This document shows positions 48,641-61,541 of a stretch of 64,000 bases of DNA, in pieces. Position numbers and translations under genes: made by a program. The DNA lies in NCBI GenBank assembly GCA_941918925.1, contig OW799236.1, positions 102,688,562 to 102,752,561 on the forward strand. The letters run 5' to 3'. Under the pieces are notes generated by a model, which did no database searches, was not told where the DNA came from, and was given only the letters and a program-made list of their open reading frames with translations. The stretch is from Phyto melanocephala (taxonomy: Eukaryota > Arthropoda > Insecta > Diptera > Rhinophoridae). The first letter of the stretch is position 1. Every line of letters starts with the position of its first letter.

Positions 48641-49255
48641 TTCCGTTACAAAAAAGCGTCTCACTAATAAGCAAAGTGTGCAAAATTTCAGAGTCGTACA
48701 TCCAATTTTGTTGCTTTTATGACGTTTTTGTTTTTAAATATACCGAAAAATACACTGTGCGGTATAAATTTTCGTACATTTTGATCGATAACTCCTCTCC
48801 TAATGCATGGATTTAGACAATTTTCGGGGAAAAATATTGCCTTTACCCAGGAAATATATATTCGAAGTTTCATGAGTCTACGTTAAGGCGTTTGGACACA
48901 ATTCCATTTTATTCGATGTTCGAAGGACACGGTTTTTTCGACCTACTCTTGCTTTTCAAGCTATAACTCTCTTCCTAATATTCCGATTTAGCCCATTTTC
49001 AATACCAAACAAACCTTGTCTATAAGAAAGATTCTGGCAAAATTTGAGCCCCTAGCTTTTTCGGTGCGACCTCTATCGTGCTTTCAACAGACGGACAGAC
49101 GGACAGACGGACGGACATAGCTAGATCGTCATAAAATCAAACCCCGATTCAGAATATATATACTTTATGGGGTCTTAAATGGATATTTCGATGTGTTACA
49201 AACGGAATGACAAAATGAATATACCCCACCATTTTTTTGGTGGCGGGTATAAAAA

Positions 49256-52200
49256 TGTATTCCCTAAAAAAATTTAAAGATGAATTTTACACTTCTCAAG
49301 CCCTCTCAGAGTAGATAAAAAATTAAAGAAATTGACTGGGAAATAACAGTACATTGGGAAAATTTTAAAACTAAAGATGGGCGAATAATAAAAAATATCA
49401 TTGTCACAATTTTTATATACCCGTATGCCGGTGAAGTTTATATAAAATTCAGCTCGAACGAATACGTAAAATGAGTATTTTTGTTGAGATGTAATTCCAA
49501 AGGATTTATCTTTTTGGATGAATTTAATAGCAATTCTTATATACTTAACATTACACTAATTTTTTGTTTGTTTAGAACTACGGTTGAGTTGTATGAAAAA
49601 TTTTAAACTTATTTGTTTTGAAATAATACATCGCTAAGAGCCTGTTGTTAATTTTGTTTTATTCATTCAAAACATAAATAGGATAAAAATTTTACAAAAT
49701 ATTACCTTTTCTATAAAATTAAGTAGATTAAATTTATTATAATTATTATTAAGGCGCTATTGTCTAAACAATAATAACATTCTTTCTTTTGTTTCAATTC
49801 ATTTTTAAAAATTAATACTTCAAATAGATCTAGGAAACTTCTTGTTACAAACTATGATTGGTGCTTACTTAGTTGGAATGAATTATTTTTTAAGTATTTT
49901 AGGCTATAAATTTTGTCAAACATTCTTAGCACATAAATATAATTTCTAACGATCTATTTTGGTTTCGATGGGTATTGATTCTATTGTATAATTTATAATA
50001 AATTGAAGAAGAAAATATTTTTAAATTAGAAATACCCTAACATAATTTTACTATAAATTAAACCTGAAAATTATCCTAAAATAAAATCTGTAAATTCTGT
50101 TTTTAAATTTTACCAATTTTTTAAATTTAGTTGACTGAAATTTCTATTGAAAGTGCTCACTCTTCGATATCTAACATTTGTATGACAGGTTTATTATAAA
50201 GTTGACCACTTAAATATATTCATATAGTTCTAATAACCGTTTAAACTATTATAATACTGGGAATGCAATTTTTTTTTAATAAATATATTCAACTTTCTTT
50301 TTAGATATTCTCTTATACCTTTAACTGAACATAAAAAGTTAATCTATATATTCAAACACCCACAACTTTAACACTGTGCTGAATAAAAGTCCATGTGACC
50401 TTTTGGTGGATAAAAACCTAAAACATAAATAGAGCATAGAGAAAACACCCAATTGGGTGTGTTAAAAATAAAAACAAAACCAATACATAACAACCTTGAA
50501 AATGTACACAAAAGTGGTGAATTTAACGCAACATACAGAGAAAAAGAGAGTACACGAGTACTTGCTGAGATATAAAAAAAAATTTTTTATGAGATAAAAT
50601 GAGGGAGAAAATATTGGTGATATATTTTTAGTACATTCGCAAGAGAGTTATCACAATTTTTCAAGTCAGTAAAAGAGAGCTTAAAATATTTCTATGAATT
50701 TGTGTAAATAAACACCCGGAAAATAGTTGCTGTATAACAGTTATGTACTCTTTTTGCTTTGTATTTACCAAAATCATATGCTTTTCTTCATATATTTTTT
50801 AGTACAATTTTTTTAATATTTTGATTTCGTTTACGTCCTTTTTTTGGGTTACAGAAGGAATCGTGTTGTTGAGGAAGAAAAAAAAATCAGTTGTATGTGC
50901 GGCATGATTTGGAATCTAGTCTATTAGCGTCTTTCATACACAACACCACGATGTTGTGTCGTGTGCTGCAAAAGTAAATATAATTTTTTTAAGAAAAATT
51001 ATTTAAAAATATGTGTAACAATTGCAATGAAAATGAGTAAATAAAAAATTTTTACTTAAATGTTATAGTGAATTTAAAAAAAAAAATTATAATAAAATCT
51101 AAAAATTATACTAAGTGTATATGAAAAGTTTTTAATAAGGAATCATAAGAAAATATATTATTTCCTGTGCAATTGTGGGTGGTCTCTATTCATATAAAAA
51201 CTTAGAAAACAAATTGAAGAAAAAAGAAGTACATATTGAATCTTAACTTGTCATATGTCATTTAAAATAAAAACCATTTAGCACTTATCATATTTACCAC
51301 ATACAGCTGATGTCACAATAGACACAAATAGACTCGCTAACTAAGGCACAGGTCATGTTGCATAGTAAACAGTGTAGTGACATGAGGAAGAGATCTGTAC
51401 AGATAATTTAAAGAGATTCCCTATGTTGCGGTGGTGCTGTTTTTCCCTGTTTTCATTTTAATAATTGTGTTTTATTTGTTGGCTAAGAGTGATTGTTGTT
51501 GCTGTTTCCATGGAAAAGATATATTTTTTCTCTGAAATTTTGTACTTTTGTTTTTTTGTTAATGCATATATAATATGTTGACAGTCACAGTCAAATTATA
51601 ATGGATCTTGATTGACATGATGAATGGAGTGAGATATGTGTGAAATATGAATAATAAAAATTATTAAAAACAAATTTAATATAATAAAAAATTCATGGAA
51701 ATATTAGGAGTGGTGCAAGATTTATAAAAAAGTAATATGTTTCAATAAAAATACTTAAAAAAGTATAGTGTTAATTTAAGTACAATTTGTGTGAAAGTAT
51801 GTAATAAAATTATATAAAAAAAAATATAAATTCCATATAAATAGCAATTATTTGTTTACATAGCGTAATATAATATAAAAGATATAAAAGTAAATAAATT
51901 AAGAAAAAAAATTTAAATTCAGTAAAACAACTTAAAACATATGTATCTAAGTTTATTATAAAAAATATCAAAACATATAATAAAAAATTCCCAAAAAAAA
52001 ATATGAAAAACTTCCTTCAAGCTAACTGCCAAACTCAATGATATTTAAAACAAGTCCCATTTAATACAATACTACAATACTAACAAAATACAAAAAAAAA
52101 ACTTTTAAATAAAATCGTAACTAATCCCTAACAAGGTAGTCAGTTTTTATAACAGAAACACCTGTCAGCCCCACATAACCAAAAACAAAATAGAAACAAC

Positions 52201-53360
52201 AAAAATAAAAAAATAAACTTATTTAAAATTTAGACAAAAAAAAGAAAACAAAATCACAACCAATTTTAATTAAAAGTTTGAGCATACAACAAACAATTTA
52301 AAAAAGCACAGTTTGTGAACACAACCCATTTGTATGAATTAATATAAAAATACATGATAAAAAAATATAAAAAACAAAAAGAAAACAAACCATAAGCTTT
52401 TCCTTCGACTAAAACCACTATTTGAAATGGATTACAAACAAAGTATGTCAGCCTTTTATTAAAACAACAACAGTATATGCTATACAATAACACAACAACT
52501 GCAAAAATATCAAACAAAGTTTTTTACACCATAAGGTAAATTTACTTTCTATGTATTATTTGCAATTATATGTATAGCCAAAATTGAACATATAGGCATA
52601 ACACAGATTAAAATCACACAACAAAAAACTGCATACAAAAAATAATTTTTCACTACCTTTTGATTTTAGTTAAATAAATTGCTTCTTCTTATCCGCAATA
52701 CAATAACTTATTTTTAACAACATCTGTGATATGCCTTAATAGCTATGTTAATCCGTTTATATTGTATGTGCTTAGCTTTTACAACATTTTCAATTTTTTT
52801 TTCAATATAAACTGGCATATAGTTAATTAGATTTGCATATATGTTTTTGCTATACAATTTACTTGTTGTTTTTGCTTTTACATTTTATATTATTATCTTG
52901 TTTGTCAATTAAATATTTGTATCCTTTATGGTAACAGGATATACTGTCTGTATCTAGAACGGAAATGTGCTCATACTCAGATGTTATTTAATTGCAGTGC
53001 ATACAAAACTTTTATTTCTGCACACCACTAATTTGCTTAACACATAAAGAAGCAGGAAGTGTCAAAGAATGTTTAGAAATATAAAGGCTTTCTCCAATAA
53101 TTAAATTAAAAATGTATTTATGAAAGAGGATTTGTGTATGCTGATATCTAGCAGGAAATATTTCAGTCAATAAAAAAAGTGAAGAAAAAAATTATTGCAC
53201 ATTTGAGTTTCAGTTTAATCAATAAGGGGTATTATTTCATTAAAACTGGGTTTGTTTAAAAAATTATTTTGTAAATTGTAATGATTTAGTTCAAATATTT
53301 TAAAAATTTTTTCTTTAATCGTTAAGGGCGCGACAAAAATAATACAAGGTACCCGGTACC
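49256..53360. other. AT-rich stretch, nothing recognised
   Basis: Long A-rich non-coding DNA. The minus frame 52266-52517 is low complexity. No RNA gene or mobile end was seen. Confidence 0.45.
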
Positions 53361-53362
53361 TA

Positions 53363-54785
53363 CACTGTTAGACAAAATAAAATGTAATCCTAAATGTGGT
53401 TCTGTATGTTTAAAAAAAAACAATGAAATTAACTCTTAATGTTATAAATTGGACTAAATTAATTTATTTAATTTAGTATATAACATAAAAAAAATTTTAA
53501 CTAATTATTAAACTTACCATTTTTTTGATAAATTCAATAATACTAGTCATATTGAAAAGTATGGCTGGACAAAATTAAGTACAAATTTTACACTTTTTTA
53601 TATAAAACCTAGAATAAATAAACTTTTTTATATATTGTAGCTTCTCTCTTATTATTGTGAACTATCTAAGCCTGTCAGGAATACTTGAAGCAAGATTTTC
53701 AATAATATTATCTGGAGTTAATCTCCACTCGTATTTGCTTTGTTCACAAAACGATTAAGTGTTGGAAAGTGTTTCGATTTTATTTTTATTATCGAAAATT
53801 GTCCACAGGTGCTCGACTGATTTTAAAATTATGTGAGTTCTAAGGACGACCATTTTTGCAATATTACCGTCTCTAAAACAATTGTCGTGTGTCTGGGGTC
53901 GTTATTCTGCTGAAAGATAAAAGAGTTTTCTTTATTCCTTAGATTTTCTTTTAAACTATTAAGATAAGCCTAAGCGACGATTTTGACTCGTCGAACTACA
54001 CTATTTGACGATAAACAGCCCCAAACCATTAGGCTACTTTTAAGCAAAATTCAATCGCTTTTTTAATATTAGGCTTTTTCTTTTGAAATTAACTTTTAAA
54101 ATTAAATTTTAATTGGTTTTATTTTTTTTTAAATTTCTGCTTATGGTTCGGATTGCTACACATAATTCGAACTCATTTTTTAAACTTTTTGAATGGAATG
54201 GGGTTTTTTCAGTAAAGCTGCGATTAGATGGTCGTCGTGCTTCGCTGTCTGTAGGTTCCTAGAAATGTCCTTGGAGTTCCGGTAAGCGTGTACGTTTTAA
54301 CTATTTTTTGAACCAGACTAAGAGATGTTATACTTTTGAGTTAAAGTGTTTTATGTAATACCATTTTGACTTTATTTTTGAATAAAGATTTTATATTATA
54401 TGCTCTTGTCTGTTTAGACTTTGTGGAGTAGTTTCTCTACTACAGTATACATAAATAAAATTCTGTAAATGTATTTACAAGTGCAAAAAACTTACTATTA
54501 AGTTTAATGAATATATTTGGAAAGCTTTAAAAATAGTTGTATACACAATGAAATTTAACTTTAATTTGGCTAACTGCACAATTGCTCTAGTAACTGATAT
54601 TGTCTCCAGCACAGTAAAATAAGAATAATTAAAAATTTATGTTTTTTTATAAGGTAAACATGACAATTTAAGAATAACGGTTGCTATTTCGTTTTCGTAT
54701 GTAGTCATTGTTTTTGTTTATATTCTCTGAAACTTTTTTTATTTTTATTTTTGTATAAGGTTACACTTTATTTTGTCCAAGAGTG
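53363..54785 (-). mobile_element. Tc1-like element, decayed, with terminal repeats
   Basis: The left end CACTGTTAGACAAAATAAAA and the right end, whose complement reads CACTCTTGGACAAAATAAAG, are inverted repeats. TA lies at 53361-53362 and 54786-54787. The length of about 1.42 kb is normal for Tc1. On the minus strand the transposase can still be followed in pieces: SLMVWGCLSS near 54030, FIFQQNNDPRHTT near 53915 (the family's second acidic residue region; here the D is N), and traces of the C-terminal part towards 53650. The N-terminal half is hard to read. Stops and frameshifts are many. Dead element. Confidence 0.83.
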
Positions 54786-54790
54786 TATAT

Positions 54791-55031
54791 CGATGGTCAT
54801 AAGTAGAAAGGCCTTAAATCGTATTTTTTAAGAAATTAAGTTTTTCAGTGATTCCAATACATTCCATACAAATATATCTGGACACAAAAATTTAATGCAA
54901 CAATTAAAACAGTTTTACACGCAGTTTCACAAAAGAAGTTTGATTTTGATAAAAGAGTTTCGATTACGTTTTTAACTTCTCCTGAAATGTCACAATTATT
55001 TGCGTTAAAGCCTTTCTACTTGTGACCATCG
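54791..55031. mobile_element. MITE with about 28-bp inverted ends, directly next to the Tc1 copy
   Basis: CGATGGTCATAAGTAGAAAG followed by GCCTTAA at the left (54791) and AAGCCTTTCTACTTGTGACC then ATCG at the right (55031) are inverted, with few mismatches. TAT flanks both sides. The 241 bp are too short for a protein. It starts five bases after the Tc1 element ends. Confidence 0.78.
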
Positions 55032-58000
55032 GTATAGAAGTTACATTGAAAGAAACACTTACACACTTAATATCAAGTTTAAACACTGAAATATTTACAG
55101 TATTTTTTTATTTTTTTTGGAACTAGAAGGCGCTTTTAAGTTCTCTTAACCTGTCACTTTTTGACAGTGAAAAAGGTTTTTACTACCTAGTTCGCCGGCA
55201 CGTAAACTTTGGTTTTATTCTATACATATTTGAACACAAAATACATATATTGGCGATTGCACCTATTATATGTTTAAGATAAACTGTATCTTATTGTTTC
55301 TAAAACCAGAAAAATAACATAATTCAGAAAAACTAATGGATGGGTCATAATATTGATAAATTATTGGGTGAATATACATGCAGACGAAAAACAAATCATG
55401 TCGCTATTTTTAAAGAGTCTACAGGAAGCCATTGTGCTGTTATCTGAGTGCCACATATCATTAAAGGTTATTTAGCCGTTTTTGAGTGGTACAGTAAAAA
55501 AGGTCGGAACATCTAAACATCGAAACATATATAAACATCAAAAGATCTGCCCTAAAATTTTATTGTTTTGTTGTTGTCAGATATTGAATTTTAAATTCAT
55601 TATTTTCTCTCATTTCTTGAAGTAAATTATTTACATTTTTATTTTATATGGACTTAGTTATTTAAGCAGAGCTACTAATAACTTCAGGCACTCGACCAAC
55701 TAAGTGAATAGTTAAAGTCGGTAAGAGTAAATCTAAGGCTGCAAAACTATTATAATCTTTGAAAGCTTGAAGTTTCCAACAAGTATAAGATATGAGGATG
55801 AACAATTTCAATGCAATAATTATGTTAAAAACGCAAAAGGTACCCAGGCATCTAAGTGGGTTAAGCATACAAAATTTTGTTTGAATATTTGTTATAAATA
55901 AATTATATATATTTTATAAATTCTTTATTTTGATAATTAATATGTTTTTTTTTGTATATAATATCCGGTTCACTATTCTATGTCGCTACTGATTAAAAAA
56001 AAATTTATAATAATTGTATATTTTATTTAAATGAAATTTCGTATTTGTATTATTTGTGGCTGAACATTAAATAAGATGATGTCTGGCTAAAGATTGTAAG
56101 TGTGTGTTAGTGTCGGTATATGTAGGTGATACTCTTTGTTTGTGGGGTGATCTAATAACTAATTCAGATTACCAAGGTAGAGAGGGTAGCTAGAGGGGAA
56201 TACTTACATATTTTTTAATATAATTTTTTTTCCCTGTGACTAGAATCTATGCGCTATAATTATTGCATTATCCAAATTAGATAAAGGAAATTTAGTTTTG
56301 TTTTGGTATTTTATTACAAATTAGTTTTCGTATTTTATAGTATTTTTCAATTATAAAATTTCTTTTTTGTTAGAATATTTTTTTTTATTATTTTGACAAA
56401 ACTTATTGTTGCCACTCGATTGGTAGTGATGGGTCTTACTCCCCCTGACGTCGTGAGCTAGTTGAGGGCAAATGTGTTCGCTGCCAATCCATCTGGCGAG
56501 GGTTTTGCAACAATAATTGCAATTACAAAATTTTTTTCTAGTCTTCTATATTTTAGATTTAATGAGTTCTATAGTTTTGATTTCAAATTATCGTATTTAA
56601 AATTTTCATTAAAAATTTCGTTTTTAACATTTTTTTAAAATTTTAAAATGTACAAAAATAATATATTTTTTTAATTTAAAAAACCTACCTTGTTTTTCAT
56701 AAATTGTACCTTCAGTTCGAAGATGGTAATAAATCGAATAATACAGAGTAGCGATAAATGAAAACAACTTCGTAATTTTCGTTTTCTTTTCATAATATTT
56801 TCTTGCATGTAAATGAAATAGATAGATAGTTAAGATTACACAACAATAAACCAGATTACCTAACATTTATATATACTGATAGGCACAAAAATAAAATTCT
56901 TGGATTTATTTCCTTCTTACAACTGATAAAAACAAATAAATAAAAGGCCATTTTGTAACAAAGGCATACTTACTAACAATGAATAAACTATTTATTATCT
57001 TTTATTTGTAATCGTTTTCAGCAGTTTGCGTATTACAAACAGCCAATAGATAATATTGTCATCAAATACTTTAAATTCGTTGGAAACGTTTTGTGTTTTA
57101 TTTTTTTTAATGTCATTTATTTTTTTTATATTTATTAGTTTTTTGAAAGTGTTTGGATTAAAAACTGGAATTTCTGAACTTCAAGAGTTTTGCTTTAGGA
57201 AAAAGTTGTCTTTAGGAGAGCCTTATAAAAAATTATTTTTTTTTTTGATTAGCAGTTGGATCAAGAGAATAAAAGACAGATTTCTTGCCTTCCTCCAACC
57301 GATTTCATTTCGTCTCATGGTATTCTATTAAATATAAGTGTTACATTTTTGTCTTTAACATCTATTTTGATATGTTTAAAAAAAAAAAAAAAATTATTAC
57401 TAAATGTTTAAACAAAAAATCGCATTTATTACCTTTTTCTAACTCACGGTACAAGTGTTGTTCGTGCATTCTAATAAAACTAAAAATTATTGTATATGTA
57501 TGTATGCATATTGACCAATAAGAATACTAAAATAATTTATAGATTTTTGAGAATACTGTTATTTTTATCAGATCCATATACATATGCAATACACCAGTGG
57601 CGAATTTCGACTATATCGTCACTATGACATTTTCGTCAATGAACTATAGTTACAGAATCAGTATTAATTCGCATCTTGAACAAAATTACCTTAGATTAAA
57701 TTCTCATTGAACTACGTGACAATAACACAAACAAATGGATATATACATGACAACAACATTATGGTATCACCGTAATTCGTAAAGTTAAAAAAATTATAAA
57801 TCGTTCCTTTTTTTATAATTCAACACAAATATCTGTATGATATTGTATGTTTAGACTCACTAATACGAGACAAAATTAACTTTGGTCATCTATGAAGGTT
57901 TGAACAATTACTTTAAAAATTCATATAAATGAGACACCACAGAAAAGTCAGCAGCTGTCACAAATGACTTTACATTGTCAGAATGAATCATGATAACCTC

Positions 58001-59384
58001 TGCCATGGGGATAGTTCTTAAATAAAATCAACATATGATGCCGATGTAATTTAAAAATAAGTTCGTTAACTATTTTTTTGTCACTTATACAAATTTAGTT
58101 TTGAATTTTATAACAAATGAAAAAACATTAAAATATTTAAAAAAGAAAATTTTTATTTATTTTAAAATATTAAATTTTAATAATGACTGATAAGTATCAT
58201 CAATCAATGTGTTTATATGCTGCTCAGAAATTTTTTTATGAAAAATAAACGCAAACACAACTGTAACTATATACACTTTATACAAAAAAAAAAAAAATTA
58301 GGCCACAGATTTTAGGACTATATTCTAAAAATATGCTTGTCTCAATTTTATTTTATATTTTGTCGATGTTGTTGTTTTGTTGAAAATCACAATCTACTTA
58401 ATATAAAAAAGCAAGGAAAATTAAATTTTCATGTTGTTTTATTTTTATTTTAATTATTGTAAGCAAGTAATTTAAACAATTTTTTTCGGCTTTTTATTAG
58501 ACAATGTTAACAATAGTACTTAGTACACCTTCTTAAGATTGCATTGAAGATTTTGTTATGAAATAAATTATGAAAGTCTACGTCTAGTCTAGAGACCAAA
58601 TTACGGCATTCGTTTGCATGCGAAAGTATAAAATTTTAAATTGAATCTTTGTATTTTACAGAAATTTCGATGACTATCTTACCGCTACTTATCACCTTGT
58701 TACTTTATTATAAAAATTTCTTAAATTTTCAGTAAATTATTTTATTATCTATCTCCGCACATTTTCAGTAATATTAAGATGTTACGAGTGTGATGACTAC
58801 CACAAAATTTCACCAATTTTTACTGTCATATGCATTAAGATTATCAAAGGTTAATGGAAGGTTTATTTAACTGATTTTCTGCAGAATATTGATTTGTAAA
58901 TTTTTGTTAATATATTGTAATTTTTATGCACACTGCATATTTAGGTGTGTGAGTTAAAACGTTGTCGTTTTAAAATATCGGTCAGAAAAGCTTTAAGGTA
59001 AAATGTAAAAACTGTACGAAATGACTTTCCGTATTATTGCTACTTTCTTCGAGAATAAGGTTTGGTCAGGATACTTGGTTTCTTATCTTAATATATCTTT
59101 GAATTTAATAATTAATTACCCTCAATGACGTATTTTGACTTGTATTTAGGTTGGAAAATGTGCCATTGAAAATGATACATATAATTACGTATGTAGGTTA
59201 AGATAAATACTATGATATTATTGTAAGATGGTAAAATAATTATCAGGGTACACTTAATTTGGCAGTTTTAATTGATCGGATAATCATCAACTATTCCTTT
59301 CCAAGCATCGATATGTTCATTCCTTTTCCCTGTTCCCTCATAATTTCCAGTTGTGAATTTTTTATAACAATACTAGCTGACCTG
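55032..59384. other. AT-rich stretch with an odd GC-richer island at 56400-56515
   Basis: The island (GTTGCCACTCGATTGGTAGT to CCAATCCATCTGGCGAGGG) has balanced composition, unlike everything near it, and includes GATTGG and CCAATC as inverted partners. It may be a structured RNA, an exon or a retroposon piece; not identified. The minus frame 55662-55868 is hydrophobic and unassigned. At 58597 a single arm of the inverted-repeat element of 32157 occurs (CCAAATTACGGCATTCG). Confidence 0.4.
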
Positions 59385-59525
59385 GCAAACGTTGTTTTGC
59401 CTTGTAAATTATTTCTAGGAAATATTTTTTTTTCATAAAAAAAAACGTAAACCATATGTGCTCTACGGTATGCATATCTGAGTTTAAAATACATCAAAGT
59501 CGATACGTTATTTTGGTGAGGCACT
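59385..59525 (+). repeat. Copy of a widespread arthropod repeat (ACTAGCTGACC... motif)
   Basis: ATACTAGCTGACCTGGCAAA, CGTTGTTTTGCC, then a segment with CTCTACGGTATGCATATCTG and AAAATACATC are words I know as a recurrent end motif of repeats in many insect genomes. The class (Helitron or LINE tail) is not settled by the sequence. Confidence 0.5.
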
Positions 59526-60006
59526 AAAAACTTTAAAATTTTAATTTAATTTTTTTTTTCAATATATTAAAACTTTTAAATATAAGTCCTTCTTTCAGTA
59601 AAATAATAATACTTTGGAAAAAAAATTTTTTATTTAATCTTCTAAACGAGGTTTAGTGTTAAGAGCTGAAAAAAGAGTTTAAGTGTTATAGGGTTAAATC
59701 TGGTACACGGAAACGCGTTAAGCGAGACTGTAATTCCAACAATAAAATATATATATTTTCAAAACTTTTTATTTAGTTTTTTTTAATAATGTAAAAAATA
59801 TCTTATGAATTCATAGACAAGACGGTTTTCTGTCACGCTGTTTACGCTTATATTATATTACTAAATTTAATAAAAACAAAATTCCTTTTGAACGGATTTT
59901 TCCTTGAAGTGTGTGCAATCTTAATCGTTTAAAATTGGTTCGAAATTCTAGGAGTCATAGGCGTTTAAAACTGCTACTAAAACATGCGCAAACTACATTT
60001 GTTAAA
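59526..60006. other. AT-rich stretch with a possible piggyBac-like end
   Basis: AGGTTTAGTGTTAAGAGC (59650) and GTGTTATAGGGTTAA (to about 59695) resemble, in reverse, the CCCTTTAACACTAAACC end at 24540. No transposase is present. Confidence 0.3.
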
Positions 60007-60990
60007 AACAAGTAAGAGCACTATATTCGGCTGTGCCGAATATTTTATACCCACCACCAATTTTGTGTACATTTAAAGCACAATATTTATTATTTTGTTA
60101 ATCGCTATAGAATAATCTCTTTATAATAAAATATGTATCACTTTCTTTGTAGAGGGTGGTTAAATTTTAAGGGCCCATGCTTAAGGTGAACCACATCTAA
60201 ACTTCAACTTTTTTCTTGTATTTCGTTTGAGATTTCTCAATCTCAGACTAACTCAATTTGAACCGTGGAAAAATACGCAATCGAGCAACGCTTTTAAATA
60301 TTAAAGATTTTTATAAAAATGGGCGTTCAAATCAAAATGCATTTTGTGCACTTCGTGATTCTTTTGGTCAACATAATCGTTCGAATTTGTCCACAATCGT
60401 GAGAATTGTAAAAAATATTTAAATGTCTGCAAAGCAGGTCTGTATGAAATGTGAAAACATCTGTGAATGCCATCTTAGTTCGTTGAATGGGAAACATTGT
60501 TGTTTTTCACGATAACGTGGCAAAAGAGCAAGCAACCTCGACTCATCATCGTGCCCACCAATCGAGCATCAACAGTGTCATTGAAAATTTAGACTATCGG
60601 ATCGTGGTGTGCCGCCTAGGTTGGGGGGCCATTTGGCCGATATTTTGTTCCATACATAATTGAAGCATACAAATATTATCATTATAAAAATAAATGATAA
60701 TAATTTCATAATAATTTTATTCAAAATCAACATAGTCCCTTAAATAAAATTAAACCACCCATTATAACTTCGGTATGCTGGTAAAAAGTTTTCGTAAATT
60801 TAGTCTTTCAATGAAAGTGGCCGTTAGAATACGCGTGCCAATAAAGTTTCTGCTAATAAGCATAACTTAGATATTATAATATAGTCCTCTAGTATTCCAA
60901 AATCTTTATTCATGGAGAATTTACATTAATTTAAGAGGAAGAAAGTGAATTTAAGGTTAAATTTTAAGGGCCACAGGGTGGTTTAAAATA
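60007..60990 (-). mobile_element. Composite mini-me/Helentron-like element, 3' part
   Basis: 3' end ACAAGTAAGAGCACTATATT with the hairpin, the deleted mariner (60152-60762), and part of one tandem unit (GTCTTTCAATGAAAGTGG near 60803). After about 60950 comes a duplicated scrap of the mariner end (TTAAATTTTAAGGGCCACAG) and then unrelated AT-rich DNA (61000-61370). A further piece of the same element resumes at 61378. Confidence 0.8.
60152..60762 (+). mobile_element. Internally deleted mariner-like element in the composite
   Basis: TA at 60150-60151 and 60763-60764; ends AGGGTGGTTAAATTTTAAGG and AAATAAAATTAAACCACCC. It shares the N- and C-terminal transposase pieces with the 46983 copy (VEKYAIEQR near 60268; C-terminus near 60600-60660), with additional stops. 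Confidence 0.85.
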
Positions 60991-61377
60991 TACATTCTCT
61001 GCATTTTTCTAAAACTGGAAATTTATTAGTAAGATTTTGATTTTTAAACTTCTATAACATTTTGCTTTTAAAAGATTTTCAAACGAAAAAGGTTTTGTAT
61101 AATTTTAAAATTTGTTAGCCATTAGTACATGAAAATAAATTGTTTATAATGTTTAGAGATAATTTTTGTTTACTTAGGTCAAAATTTTCCTAAATTCCCA
61201 TTTTTAATAGAGCATAACCTTAGGAGAACATAAGCATAAGTTGTTGGCATGCCATCTAGTAGTTGCTAGTAGAGTCATCTATCTTATCATATTTATCTTA
61301 TATTTAGCTACAGTACAATAAATGGCGCAGTGTAAGATGAATAAATGCTAATATATATGACTAATATATTTTTATAA

Positions 61378-61541
61378 AAATTTAAGGAAAAAAGTGTGCG
61401 TGGCACATCTATTTTCCGTTATAACGAAGACTTTGACCAAAAAACCATGTTTGCAAAATTTCAGAATCGTACATATAGTTTTGTCGGTTTTATTACGTTT
61501 ATAATTTGAAATATACACTGAGCGGTATAAATTTTCGTACA
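61378..61541 (-). mobile_element. Middle piece of the broken composite, left of the nested insertion
   Basis: GTGTGCGTGGCACATCTATT through ATACACTGAGCGGTATAAAT, TTTCGTACATTTT is the block that in the 46838-49255 copy lies just inside the tandem units. It stops where the next element begins at 61542; its continuation appears at 63364. Confidence 0.8.

Larger units (their letters stand above)
46838..49255 (-). mobile_element. Full-length composite mini-me/Helentron-like element, opposite strand
   Basis: Read left to right it is the reverse of the 32901-35049 copy: 3' end ACAAGTAAGAGCACTATATT with hairpin TTCGGC-TGT-GCCGAA, the deleted mariner (46983-47594), tandem units (47640-48640), the block ending ATACACTGTGCGGTATAAAT, the TTTTTCGGTGCGACCTCT block, a (GTCY)7 tract (read as GGAC near 49092-49118), the core near 49154-49180 and the 5' end TTTTTTTGGTGGCGGGTATA. 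It is longer than the 32.9-kb copy because it keeps the DNA on the inner side of the mariner that the other copy lost. Confidence 0.87.

Noticed and set aside
55140..55185. CTGTCA-CTTTT-TGACAG hairpin followed by T's as a terminator
   Set aside because: A short stem in eukaryotic DNA with no transcript unit next to it; rho-independent termination does not apply here.
57585..57615. CACCAGTGGCGAATTTCGAC as a hAT-type end
   Set aside because: The first bases fit, but no inverted partner or 8-bp duplication was found in the following 2 kb.
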